Source of the DNA: Candidatus Tityobacter terrigena
GTDB lineage: Bacteria; Vulcanimicrobiota; Vulcanimicrobiia; Vulcanimicrobiales; Vulcanimicrobiaceae
Reading direction: 5' to 3'
Assembly (NCBI GenBank): GCA_003156715.1
Contig: PMHO01000019.1
Location: 1,106-57,608, forward strand
Length of the DNA stretch: 56,503 bases
The notes under the pieces are model-generated. The model did not search any database and had not been told where the DNA came from. It saw nothing but the letters and a program-made list of their open reading frames with translations. Position numbers and translations under genes: made by a program. The number at the start of each line of letters is the position of its first letter. The first letter of the stretch is position 1. This document shows, piece by piece, positions 8,306 to 15,736 of the stretch.

Positions 8306-8929
8306 ATGCGGCTCGCGATCATCGGGGGCTCGGGCGGAGTGGGGCGGTGGCTGCTTGCGGTCGCGCGCGAAAACGGCGAGCACGTCAAGACGCTGGTGCG
8401 CGACCGTCGCCGGCTGCCGGCCGATCTCGGTGCGATCGGCGTCGTCGAAGGTGACATCAACGATCGGCGCGCGGTGCAAGCCGTCGTCGCCGGCAGCGAT
8501 GTCGTGCTCTCCGCGATCGGTGCCGATGGCCTGGGCGCGACGACCGTGTACTCGCGCAGCGCCGCGCACATCGTCGACGCGATGCAGGTCGCCGGGGTCT
8601 CGCGCTTGATCGTCGTCTCGTCGGCCGGCCTCGAAGACGATCCCAATATGAACCGGCTCTTCCGCCGAGTGCTCGCACCGCTCGTCTTGCGCAACGTCTT
8701 CGCCGACATGCGCAGCATGGAGCGCTTGGTCATCGAAAGCGGCCTCGTGTGGACGATCGTGCGGCCGGCCAAATTGAACGACGGCGCGCGCACCGGCCTC
8801 TATCGGGCGAACGAGCGGCTCTTGCCCGAACGTGGCTCGCGCATTTCGCGCGCCGATGTGGCCGACTTCATGTACCGTGCAATCGCCGACGAGCGGACGA
8901 TTCGCAAGATCGCGGCGCTCGCGTACTGA
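8306..8929 (+). CDS. NAD(P)-binding atypical short-chain dehydrogenase (NmrA/SDR-a5-like)
   Basis: This 207-residue Rossmann protein starts with the dinucleotide-binding loop IIGGSGGVGRWLL, followed by VEGDIND (acidic residue at the end of strand 3) and VVSSAG. A YxxxK catalytic pair is not evident, so it belongs with the atypical SDRs related to biliverdin reductase B or NmrA-like sensors rather than the classical dehydrogenases. The segment WTIVRPAKLND and the ISRADVADFMYRAI end are typical of that group. ATG 8306 was chosen because the Rossmann strand starts at once. Substrate unknown. Confidence 0.85.
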   Translation: MRLAIIGGSGGVGRWLLAVARENGEHVKTLVRDRRRLPADLGAIGVVEGDINDRRAVQAVVAGSDVVLSAIGADGLGATTVYSRSAAHIVDAMQVAGVSRLIVVSSAGLEDDPNMNRLFRRVLAPLVLRNVFADMRSMERLVIESGLVWTIVRPAKLNDGARTGLYRANERLLPERGSRISRADVADFMYRAIADERTIRKIAALAY

Positions 8930-9015
8930 GCGGCGGGCCTGGCGCAGCTCTGTGAGAGAGGCCGCGATTGTGGGAATGAGGGAACCTGAGTAACCATGCA
9001 TCGTGAGGCTGAAAG

Positions 9016-9627
9016 ATGACCGTAAAGAGAATTCACGCGCGGCGATTTGGCCCGGCAGCCGCGTGGGGGTTGGCCCTGGCCCTCGGCGCGAGCGCGGCCG
9101 GCGCTCAGACGCTTCCGGCGGGCGTGTCGATTCACGCCAAGCTGATTTCACCCGACATCAACACGAAGAACGCTCAAGTCGGCGATCCCTTCACGATGAT
9201 CGTCCTGCCGCCATTTCCCGATGGAGACACGGCCTTTGCCTCGGCTCGCATTCGGGGCCACGTTGCTGCCGTGCGTAGCGCCGGCCAGGGTCGCAAAGCC
9301 CAGCTGCGGCTGGCTTTCGACCGCATTATCTTTGCGAGCGGCCGGAGCGAGCCGGTCAGTGGATCCGTGCTGAACCTTCAGACGCAGCAGGCAAACACGA
9401 CCGCGCGCAAGGCGCTCGGCGCCGGCGCGGGCATGGCGGTCGGTAGCCAGACCATCGGCCGGATTCTCGGCGGTGTTGCCGGCGGCGTCGTCGGCTTGCT
9501 GGGCGGAGCCGTCGGCGGCTTCTTGTACGCCAGCAACAATAAAGCGAATTTCGACGTTGCGACGGGTGCCGTCGCAACGATTCAGACCTCGACGCCGATC
9601 GAGATTCCGCGCCCGCAGGCCCGTTAA
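9016..9627 (+). CDS. Secreted protein with glycine-zipper segment
   Basis: This 203-residue product has a signal peptide ending near GAQT and a beta-rich middle (VSIHAKLIS ... FDRIIF). A Gly/Ala-rich hydrophobic stretch follows (about residues 130-175: ALGAGAGMAVGSQ, GGVAGGVVGLLGG), with the small-residue spacing of glycine-zipper membrane inserts found in outer-membrane and periplasmic proteins. ATG 9016 has GAGG about 9 nt upstream. Role unknown. It is convergent with the next gene, with a strong hairpin between them. Confidence 0.7.
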   Translation: MTVKRIHARRFGPAAAWGLALALGASAAGAQTLPAGVSIHAKLISPDINTKNAQVGDPFTMIVLPPFPDGDTAFASARIRGHVAAVRSAGQGRKAQLRLAFDRIIFASGRSEPVSGSVLNLQTQQANTTARKALGAGAGMAVGSQTIGRILGGVAGGVVGLLGGAVGGFLYASNNKANFDVATGAVATIQTSTPIEIPRPQAR

Positions 9628-9663
9628 GCCGGCGCGACCGGACGCGGCAAGGCGGCCCGGCAC

Positions 9664-9686
9664 GGGCGCGAGGCGCGCTCGCGCCC
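9664..9686. terminator. Hairpin between convergent genes
   Basis: A perfect 9-bp inverted repeat (GGGCGCGAG / CTCGCGCCC) with a 5-nt loop sits between the stops of the glycine-zipper gene (9627) and the minus-strand small zinc protein (9690). It has no T tract on either side, so it may act as a weak bidirectional terminator or 3'-end stabiliser. Confidence 0.5.
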
Positions 9687-9689
9687 GGC

Positions 9690-9941
9690 TTACGTCGGCC
9701 GGCGTGTCAAATGCCAGAGGTCGCAGTAGCGGCAATGGTAGGTAAAGAGCTTGCCGGCCATGTCGTTCATGGCGGCATGTGCGCGCGCTTCTTCCTCGCT
9801 GCGATAGCCGTCCTTGCGCGTGCAGCTGCGCTCGAGATCGCGGTCGATCGCCTCGTCGATCGAGTCGCGGCTGCGCAGCCACCACTTGAGTGGATCGAAC
9901 TCACCACCGTCCCCAGGCTGTCTCGATCGCGGCTTTGACAT
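9690..9941 (-). CDS. Small protein with C-terminal CxxC-type zinc-ribbon motif
   Basis: This 83-residue product carries a charged helical middle (DEAIDRDLERSC, EEEARAHAAM) and ends YHCRYCDLWHLTRR. The CxxCxxWHLT ending recalls a widespread family of tiny proteins annotated as hypothetical. It has one further cysteine (residue about 40), so a full four-cysteine zinc site would need that residue and a histidine. Gene and stop are well defined, and its 3' end meets the hairpin at 9664-9686. Function unknown. Confidence 0.65.
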   Translation of the reverse strand: MSKPRSRQPGDGGEFDPLKWWLRSRDSIDEAIDRDLERSCTRKDGYRSEEEARAHAAMNDMAGKLFTYHCRYCDLWHLTRRPT

Positions 9942-10059
9942 CGTCGTGTGCCGGCTTTACTGCGCGATGGTTCGCCCACCTACCGGCGGCACGAACGCGG
10001 CGCGAGCGAGCGCGGCGGGATCGTCTCGGAGTAAAGCGAAACAGCGCGGCCCGTACGCC

Positions 10060-11361
10060 GTGAACGCCTTTTTCCGCTGGTTCCCTCGCGCGATCGCCTC
10101 GTTTGCCTCGCTCGCCTGCGCGTTCGCCATGCTCGCGCCGCTTACGCTGCGGGCTGCGCCGCGCGCGATATGGACGCAGTTTCGCTTGAATCCGCAGAAC
10201 AACGCGGTCATCGCGGGCGATCTGTCGACGTCGTGGTCGTTCGAGACGGGCTTTGCGATCTCAGCCAGCCCCGCGATCGACGGCACGAGGCTCTTTGTCG
10301 GCAACAACAACGGACGGTTCGTAGCGCTCGACGTGCGCGACGGGCGGCTCGTCTGGAGCCGCCAAATGGCGAGCTCGATGAAGTCCCAGCCGCTGCTGTG
10401 GGACGGTCTCGTCATCGCCGGCGAAGGAAACGAGATCGGCTTCGTCCACCACGGGGTCGTGCATCTGGGTGCAGGTGAGAACGCCCTCGTCGCGTTCGAC
10501 CGCGCCACCGGCCAAATTCGCTGGCGCACCTTTCTCCAGGGCAGTGGCATGTCCGCGCCTGCGATCGTCGACGGCTTGCTCGTTCACGCCGACAGCGACG
10601 GTGACGCCGTCGGCATCGATCCCGCAAGCGGACACGTTCGCTACGCTCGCAAGATCGGTACGATCGCGTCGATGTCGGTCGCACGCCCGCTCTCCGGCGG
10701 CGCGTTCGCGATCGGAGGCCAAACCGCGACGCAGCTCGCCGCTATCCGTGCAGCCGATGGAGCGGTGCTGTGGCGATACGCCTTTCCACGTGCGTCCGGC
10801 CTCGGCGACTGCGCGCCGGCTTCGGACGGCGTGCGCATCTACTGCGACTATCTGCTGCCGATCGCGCCGCACCCCTACGTTAAAGCGGGCGAGCGAAACG
10901 AACAGCACGCGTTCGCGCTGCAAGCATCGAGCGGTGCGCTCGCCTGGGACGTTCACCTCGAAGACGGGATCGTTCCGATGCGCAATCAAACGGCAATTCC
11001 GCTCGTCGACCGGGGGCTCGTCTTCATGGGGAGCCCATTTGCGCCGTACATTCACGCGCTCGACGTCAGGACGGGTGCGCTGCGCTGGCGCGCGCGCGTG
11101 CGTGGAGCGGTCAAGGGGGGTATCGTGGCCGTCGGCGGGACGCTGTACTTCGGCGACTTGCGGGGCTATTTGTGGGCGCTCGACGAGCGCGACGGCCGCG
11201 TCGTCGGCGTTAAATTCGAAGGGACTCCATTCAACGTCGGGTCGCCGGTCGTCGTCGGAGGGACGCTGATTGTCGGGAGCGGAACGGGCCGCATCCTCGC
11301 GGTTCCGCTGGCGGCCATTCGCGCCGGGCACGATGCGCCGCGCACGCGGCCTTCAGCGTAA
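10060..11361 (+). CDS. Exported PQQ-type beta-propeller repeat protein
   Basis: This 433-residue product starts with a signal peptide (hydrophobic core IASFASLACAFAMLAPL, AAPRA site) when begun at GTG 10060; a longer reading from ATG 9967 is possible. The body is about seven propeller blades with the characteristic ALDxxDGxxxW pattern: FVALDVRDGRLVW, ALVAFDRATGQIRW, VGIDPASGHVRY, AIRAADGAVLW, HALDVRTGALRW and WALDERDGRVVG. This is the BamB / quinoprotein dehydrogenase propeller fold. No quinoprotein cofactor residues or haem motif are evident, so a periplasmic binding or scaffold role is more likely than an enzyme. Its 3' end overlaps the convergent SDR gene by 9 bp. Confidence 0.8.
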   Translation: MNAFFRWFPRAIASFASLACAFAMLAPLTLRAAPRAIWTQFRLNPQNNAVIAGDLSTSWSFETGFAISASPAIDGTRLFVGNNNGRFVALDVRDGRLVWSRQMASSMKSQPLLWDGLVIAGEGNEIGFVHHGVVHLGAGENALVAFDRATGQIRWRTFLQGSGMSAPAIVDGLLVHADSDGDAVGIDPASGHVRYARKIGTIASMSVARPLSGGAFAIGGQTATQLAAIRAADGAVLWRYAFPRASGLGDCAPASDGVRIYCDYLLPIAPHPYVKAGERNEQHAFALQASSGALAWDVHLEDGIVPMRNQTAIPLVDRGLVFMGSPFAPYIHALDVRTGALRWRARVRGAVKGGIVAVGGTLYFGDLRGYLWALDERDGRVVGVKFEGTPFNVGSPVVVGGTLIVGSGTGRILAVPLAAIRAGHDAPRTRPSA

Positions 11362-12138
11362 GGCGAACAGCCGGTACACGCTCGTCGGATCCTGGCGGGA
11401 GAGCTGGTACGCCTGCAGGCTCGTGCCTTCGGCGACGAGCACCTCCGGTTCGCCCGCGACGATGCCTTTGACCATCATATCGGCGGCGCGCGCAACCTCG
11501 ATCCCGGTTGCCTGCAGTTCGTCCATTACGCCGTAACTCGACCCGTCGCCGGTCAGCGCGTTGATCGACACGTCGGTCCGGATCGCGCCCGCGACGATCG
11601 CGGTCACGCTGACGCCGTCTTTAGCGACCTCCGCGCGCAAAGAATCGAAGAAGCCGTGCAAGGCATGTTTGGCGGCAGCGTATCCGGAGCGCAGCGGCGT
11701 GCCGAACTTGCCTGCCACGCTCGACATCACCACGATCTGCCCGCTGCCGCGCTCGAGCATCGAAGGCAGAACCGCTTGCGTCAACGCGATCGGTGCGAAG
11801 AAGTCGACCTCCATGAGAAGCCGGTACGTCTGCAGCGACGTGTCGCGCACGAGCGAACGCTGCGAGATGCCTGCGTTGTTAACGAGCACGTCGACTGGCC
11901 CCAGCTCCGCTTCGACCTGCGCGAGCCATTCCGGGATCGAGGCGAAGTCGACGACGTCGCTTGCAATCATGGTTGAACGCGTTCCCGGAGGGAGCGCCGC
12001 CGTGACCCGCTCGAGCTCTTGCCGGCGCCGTGCCGAGAGCGCTAGCAGCGCTCCCTCGCGGGCTATGCGATAGGCGAGCGCCTCACCGATACCGCCCGAC
12101 GCGCCGGTGATCCAGACGACTTTGTTTGCCAACTCCAT
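11353..12138 (-). CDS. Classical short-chain dehydrogenase/reductase
   Basis: This 261-residue NAD(P)-dependent oxidoreductase has every classical SDR hallmark: the cofactor loop TGASGGIGEAL, DVVD, NNAG (strand 4), the catalytic serine in VVMSSVAGKFG and the YAAAK catalytic pair. SARRR after strand 2 suggests NADP preference. The post-catalytic AIVAGAIRTDV and C-terminal tail resemble the DHRS7-like / YqjQ group of lipid or steroid short-chain dehydrogenases. Substrate unknown. ATG 12138 opens MELANKVVWITGA, the expected length from the first strand. Confidence 0.92.
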   Translation of the reverse strand: MELANKVVWITGASGGIGEALAYRIAREGALLALSARRRQELERVTAALPPGTRSTMIASDVVDFASIPEWLAQVEAELGPVDVLVNNAGISQRSLVRDTSLQTYRLLMEVDFFAPIALTQAVLPSMLERGSGQIVVMSSVAGKFGTPLRSGYAAAKHALHGFFDSLRAEVAKDGVSVTAIVAGAIRTDVSINALTGDGSSYGVMDELQATGIEVARAADMMVKGIVAGEPEVLVAEGTSLQAYQLSRQDPTSVYRLFALR

Positions 12139-12190
12139 GCCGCGCCGTTCAACGCCCGCGTCGGCGTAACCCGGCGAGCCTCGTGGGCTA

Positions 12191-12682
12191 TTAGTGTGGG
12201 CCGGTGATCGATTGAAGGTCCGGCAGCGGCTTGGGCGAGCCCAGCGGCCGCGCCGTGCGCGCAGCTTCCGAGCGTGCGAGGTGGATCATCTGATCGACCG
12301 CCCCAGGCGCGTTTGGGTTGACGCCTCCCGGATGCAGCAGCTCTACGCCGCGCCGCACCGACCGGTCGGCTGGGTTGTAATCGTACGTCAAGCGGTAAAC
12401 GCCCGCAATCGCACGTCCATCCGGGGTTCGAATGAAGGCTTGAAGCGCGTTGCCGTACGTGATCGCGTTGAAATTCGGATCGTGCGCCGTGCGGCCCGAG
12501 CGCACGCGCGTTACCTGTCCCTTCCGGTTGACCTCGACGACGAATTCACAGTGTTGGCGCGTGCGCGGGGCGCGTGCGAGGAGGGCGGCTTCGAGACTGC
12601 GCGGCGCCGGTGCGGCGAACGCGCCAAATGTGGTTGCCCCGAGTAGCGCAGCAAGCATTACCGAACCGCATGCCGGCCGCAT
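12191..12682 (-). CDS. Secreted hypothetical protein (TonB-C-like fold possible)
   Basis: This 163-residue product starts at ATG 12682 with a signal peptide (GSVMLAALLGATTFGAFA, then APAP). The mature part contains CEFVVEVNRKGQVTRVRSG, a beta-alpha-beta segment that looks like the C-terminal domain of TonB-type proteins, followed by TYDYNP and an HPGGVNPNAPG linker. A start at 12736 would overlap the small zinc-ribbon gene upstream, so the shorter form is preferred. No partner such as ExbB/ExbD is nearby. Function unknown. Confidence 0.6.
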   Translation of the reverse strand: MRPACGSVMLAALLGATTFGAFAAPAPRSLEAALLARAPRTRQHCEFVVEVNRKGQVTRVRSGRTAHDPNFNAITYGNALQAFIRTPDGRAIAGVYRLTYDYNPADRSVRRGVELLHPGGVNPNAPGAVDQMIHLARSEAARTARPLGSPKPLPDLQSITGPH

Positions 12683-12690
12683 GCAGGCCG

Positions 12691-12858
12691 TTAGTTTTTT
12701 GAGAGCGCGGCGAAGGTGGCGCGGCACGACGCGCACGCGACGATCACTTGGTAGGTCGCTGACAGAGCGCGAACCCGCTTGGCGCGTTCCCTCGCGCCCT
12801 CGCTGCCGCAGTACCGGCAGGGGTTCGTAGTCGACTTGCGAGAGCGGCGATCCACCAT
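12691..12858 (-). CDS. Small zinc-ribbon protein
   Basis: This 55-residue product, from ATG 12858, has two well-spaced cysteine pairs, NPCRYCGSEG and VACASCRATF, with a basic helix between them (RERAKRVRAL). That is the layout of a treble-clef or ribbon zinc site, usually in nucleic-acid-binding or cofactor proteins. It is immediately upstream of the secreted gene on the same strand, 8 bp away. A longer frame upstream has no cysteine-rich content and overlaps the divergent lipoprotein gene. Family not recognised. Confidence 0.5.
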   Translation of the reverse strand: MVDRRSRKSTTNPCRYCGSEGARERAKRVRALSATYQVIVACASCRATFAALSKN

Positions 12859-12916
12859 TGCGCGCTTACGCACGCGCGCGGGGGATGCCTGCGTAGACCG
12901 CCGAAGGCGAGCGTCC

Positions 12917-13327
12917 GTGAAGCGGATCGTGTACGGCGTCATCCTGGCCGGCGTTACCCTCCTCTCCGCCTGCAAGCAGCCGAATTCGGACGCCCAGCAG
13001 GGGATCGTCACCGCAGGTCAAGACGTGGTCATCAAATCGGTCCGGCTTTTTTCGGCGACCGAAAACAACCCGGAAGCCGGCCAGATTTACATCGTGGATT
13101 TTACCTTCACCAATCACCTGGGAATCGACTTCGTCCCGCTGTTCAACCACTTCATCCTCGAGGACGAAAACAAGACGCGCCACTCCGGCATGGAATCGGG
13201 CAGCGCCGTGCTCGTCGGCTTGAGCAATTCGGAAGCCGTGCTCAAGGAAGGCGACACGCGCGAATATACCCTCGGCTTCCGCGTTCCCATCAGTACGACC
13301 GGGACGCTGTTCTACGATCCGACATAG
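12917..13327 (+). CDS. Lipoprotein with DUF4352-like domain
   Basis: This 136-residue product starts at GTG 12917 with a lipoprotein signal (VKRIVYGVILAGVTLLSAC, lipobox LSAC), so it should be lipid-anchored. The rest is a beta-sandwich-like domain: VVIKSVRLFSA, IYIVDFTFTNHLG, FILEDENKTRH and REYTLGFRVP. The pattern of an evolving tail with FTNHLG and an EGD/TREYTLGF end resembles the DUF4352 telokin-like family. Two bases after the stop the downstream macroglobulin-like frame is already open, so they may form a unit. Partner unknown. Confidence 0.65.
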   Translation: MKRIVYGVILAGVTLLSACKQPNSDAQQGIVTAGQDVVIKSVRLFSATENNPEAGQIYIVDFTFTNHLGIDFVPLFNHFILEDENKTRHSGMESGSAVLVGLSNSEAVLKEGDTREYTLGFRVPISTTGTLFYDPT

Positions 13328-13340
13328 ACCGCTTGCCGCT

Positions 13341-15692
13341 TTGCTGCTGGCCGTGGCCGCACTGTGGGCTGATCCGGCCGGCGCGGCGCGCCCACTGCTC
13401 GACAAGGGACAGTGGGACGCGTACTTCGCGCTGTTCGCGCGCGACGCGTACGTGCCGTGGAAGCCCACCGTCGTGCGCCTCGACACGTACTCGGGCGCGC
13501 CCGTCGATTTTGCGGCGTACGCGGTTGACCCAGCCGAGGTGATCATCGCCGGTCAGAATCGCCGCCCGCGCGCACTCGACACGAAAGGCCTCAAACCGGT
13601 CGTGCACTGGCGTTTCTCGCCGCCTGCCGGCTATTCGTTCGAATCGAACGACGTCACCGTTCCGCTTGGGGCGCGAGAGGGGTTCTTCGTCGTCGAAGCG
13701 CGGCGCGGCGACGCCGTCCAACAGGTCTGGCTCAACCGCACCCATATTGGGCTCGTCACGAAGGAAAGCCCGGAAAGCCTCGTACTATGGGCCGTCGATC
13801 TGCGCAGCGGGCATGGTCTCGCCGGAATTACCGTCTCGTTCTTGAGCGGTTTGACGCTGCAATCGACAAAAACCGACGCGCACGGTCTCATCGTTTGGAG
13901 CGGCGGCCCCCGCCCAAGCTTTGCGCTAGCCGAGGACGGCGCGGGCCGCGCCTTCGTTTCGATTCTGCCGCAGGCTCCGCTTCCACCCGCCATCGTCGGC
14001 ATACGCCTCGAGTCCGCCTCGGTGAGGGCCGGTTCGGCGGTTCGATTGGCCGGCTTCGCGCGGCGCCGTGCGGGCGGAACCTATCGGCGCGCGAGCGGCG
14101 AGGTTCACCTCTCGCTTGCGGGAAGAGGGCACATGCTCGCGAGCGTTACGGCGCGCCTTGACGCGGCGGGTGCATTCACGGCCGAGCTGCCGGTTCCAGC
14201 GCTCGCGGATGCGGGCGAATACGCGGTTCTGGCCAGTGCCGCGGGTGCGGTCGGCGGGACGTCGGTGCACGTCGACGCCGCCGGCGATCTGACGCTAGGC
14301 GTGCGCTCGACCTGTCCCTGCGATCCGAACCGAGAGGTGCCCATCGAACTCTTCGCGCGGCGCGGGGGCGAAGGAGTCGCACAGGTGCCGATCCGCGTGC
14401 AGGTCGTGCGCACGCCGCACATCGTGCCGCCGGGCGCGGCTGACGACGCACCGCGTTGGGGCACCACGATCGTGTACGAGCGAACCGTCGTCACCGACGA
14501 GCAGGGCGGCGCACGCATCGCGATCGCGCAGCCGACCGACGGCCTCGACTCGACCTACAGTCTGCGTGCCACCGCGAAGGGCGCGACCGCAACCTCGCGC
14601 ATTACCGTTGCGAACGCGCGCATCGCACTCGCCGTCGAATCCGATGCGCCCAGCGCCGACGTGGGCCAACCCATCGCCTTCGACGTGCGCGGGTTCGACC
14701 CGGCCGACGGGTCGCCGGCGGCGGGTCTTGTGGTAACGCTGCGCGCGACGCACGGTGCGACCGCGCAGGAACAGTCCGTCATTCTCGACGAGCGTGGGCG
14801 CGCCCACGCCGTCTTCAAAACGCCCAGCCTCGGATCGAATCTCATCGTCGCGGAGGCGCAAGTCGACGGGCGTCGCGCGCTCGACGCGACCGCCGTGCTC
14901 GTCGAACCGAGCGCGCTGTCGGGCGCCGTCGAGGCGGGCGGTGAGGTCGTCAAAATCGCAACCGATAAAGCGCGCTACCGGCCGGGCGACCGCGTCCTCG
15001 TGCGCGCGACGGCTCCCGGCTCGTCGGGCGACGCGCTCGTGACCCTTGAAGGCGCCAAGACGTATCAGGTGCGCGTCGTCTCCGGCGTTCACGGCCAAGC
15101 TGCCGCGACCCTGGATCTCGGCGAAGTGCTCGGCGACGTACGCGTCGGGGCCGCCGTCGTGCGCGACGGCTCGGTAGCGCTCGCTACGGCGCCGGTCGAA
15201 GTGGACGGACCGGGCCACGCGCGCGCCACCGAGTTGACGCTCGACAAGGCAAGCTACGAAGACGGCGAGACGCTGCATGCCGAGATTCACGATGGGGGAA
15301 TCGCAGGCGAAGCGACCTTTGCGATTCGCATCGCAGACGGCCGCGAAAGCGCGCCCGCATTTTTCGATGACGCACCGCAAGTGCTCTCGATCGGCGGCAC
15401 GAGTTCGCAGAACCCGGCCGCCGAGCGCCCGACGTGGCATGCGTACGTAACGCCGGCACACTCGAAAGCAAACGACATCTTCGCTGCCGAGCGGCCGCGC
15501 AAAGCACCCACCGAGCCCCCGTCGATCGGCGTCGCAGCGCCGCGCACGCTCTACTGGCAAGTGGTGCGCCATGCCGGTGAAGCGATCGACGTGCCGGTCC
15601 CTAAAGAGCGCGGTCACTTCGTGCTTTCGATCCTGAAGATCTCCGACGAGGGCGACGTCGGCGCCGCCTCGGCCAGCTTCAACGTCGAGTAG
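13341..15692 (+). CDS. Alpha-2-macroglobulin-like exported protein
   Basis: This 783-residue product is built from repeated macroglobulin-type beta domains. Typical linker text is SFLSGLTLQSTKTDAHGLIVW, KTDAHG-type turns, YRPGDRVLVRA and YEDGETLHAEI. These match bacterial alpha-2-macroglobulins (YfaS-like), which protect the envelope against proteases. It is much shorter than YfaS (about 1500 residues) and I see no CGEQ thioester motif, so trapping chemistry is absent. The signal peptide is short from TTG 13341 (LLLAVAALWADPAGA); the true start is uncertain. It follows the lipoprotein gene by 13 bp, suggesting a paired envelope unit. Confidence 0.6.
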   Translation: MLLAVAALWADPAGAARPLLDKGQWDAYFALFARDAYVPWKPTVVRLDTYSGAPVDFAAYAVDPAEVIIAGQNRRPRALDTKGLKPVVHWRFSPPAGYSFESNDVTVPLGAREGFFVVEARRGDAVQQVWLNRTHIGLVTKESPESLVLWAVDLRSGHGLAGITVSFLSGLTLQSTKTDAHGLIVWSGGPRPSFALAEDGAGRAFVSILPQAPLPPAIVGIRLESASVRAGSAVRLAGFARRRAGGTYRRASGEVHLSLAGRGHMLASVTARLDAAGAFTAELPVPALADAGEYAVLASAAGAVGGTSVHVDAAGDLTLGVRSTCPCDPNREVPIELFARRGGEGVAQVPIRVQVVRTPHIVPPGAADDAPRWGTTIVYERTVVTDEQGGARIAIAQPTDGLDSTYSLRATAKGATATSRITVANARIALAVESDAPSADVGQPIAFDVRGFDPADGSPAAGLVVTLRATHGATAQEQSVILDERGRAHAVFKTPSLGSNLIVAEAQVDGRRALDATAVLVEPSALSGAVEAGGEVVKIATDKARYRPGDRVLVRATAPGSSGDALVTLEGAKTYQVRVVSGVHGQAAATLDLGEVLGDVRVGAAVVRDGSVALATAPVEVDGPGHARATELTLDKASYEDGETLHAEIHDGGIAGEATFAIRIADGRESAPAFFDDAPQVLSIGGTSSQNPAAERPTWHAYVTPAHSKANDIFAAERPRKAPTEPPSIGVAAPRTLYWQVVRHAGEAIDVPVPKERGHFVLSILKISDEGDVGAASASFNVE

Positions 15693-15736
15693 CGTGCTGC
15701 TTTTCCTGCGAACGCTCCGCACGAGTACGAACGTTG

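Noticed and set aside
9935-9963. TTGACA-like promoter for the beta-propeller gene
   Set aside because: The matching -10 (TACTGC) is poor and lies in a coding start of the opposite gene; too weak to list.
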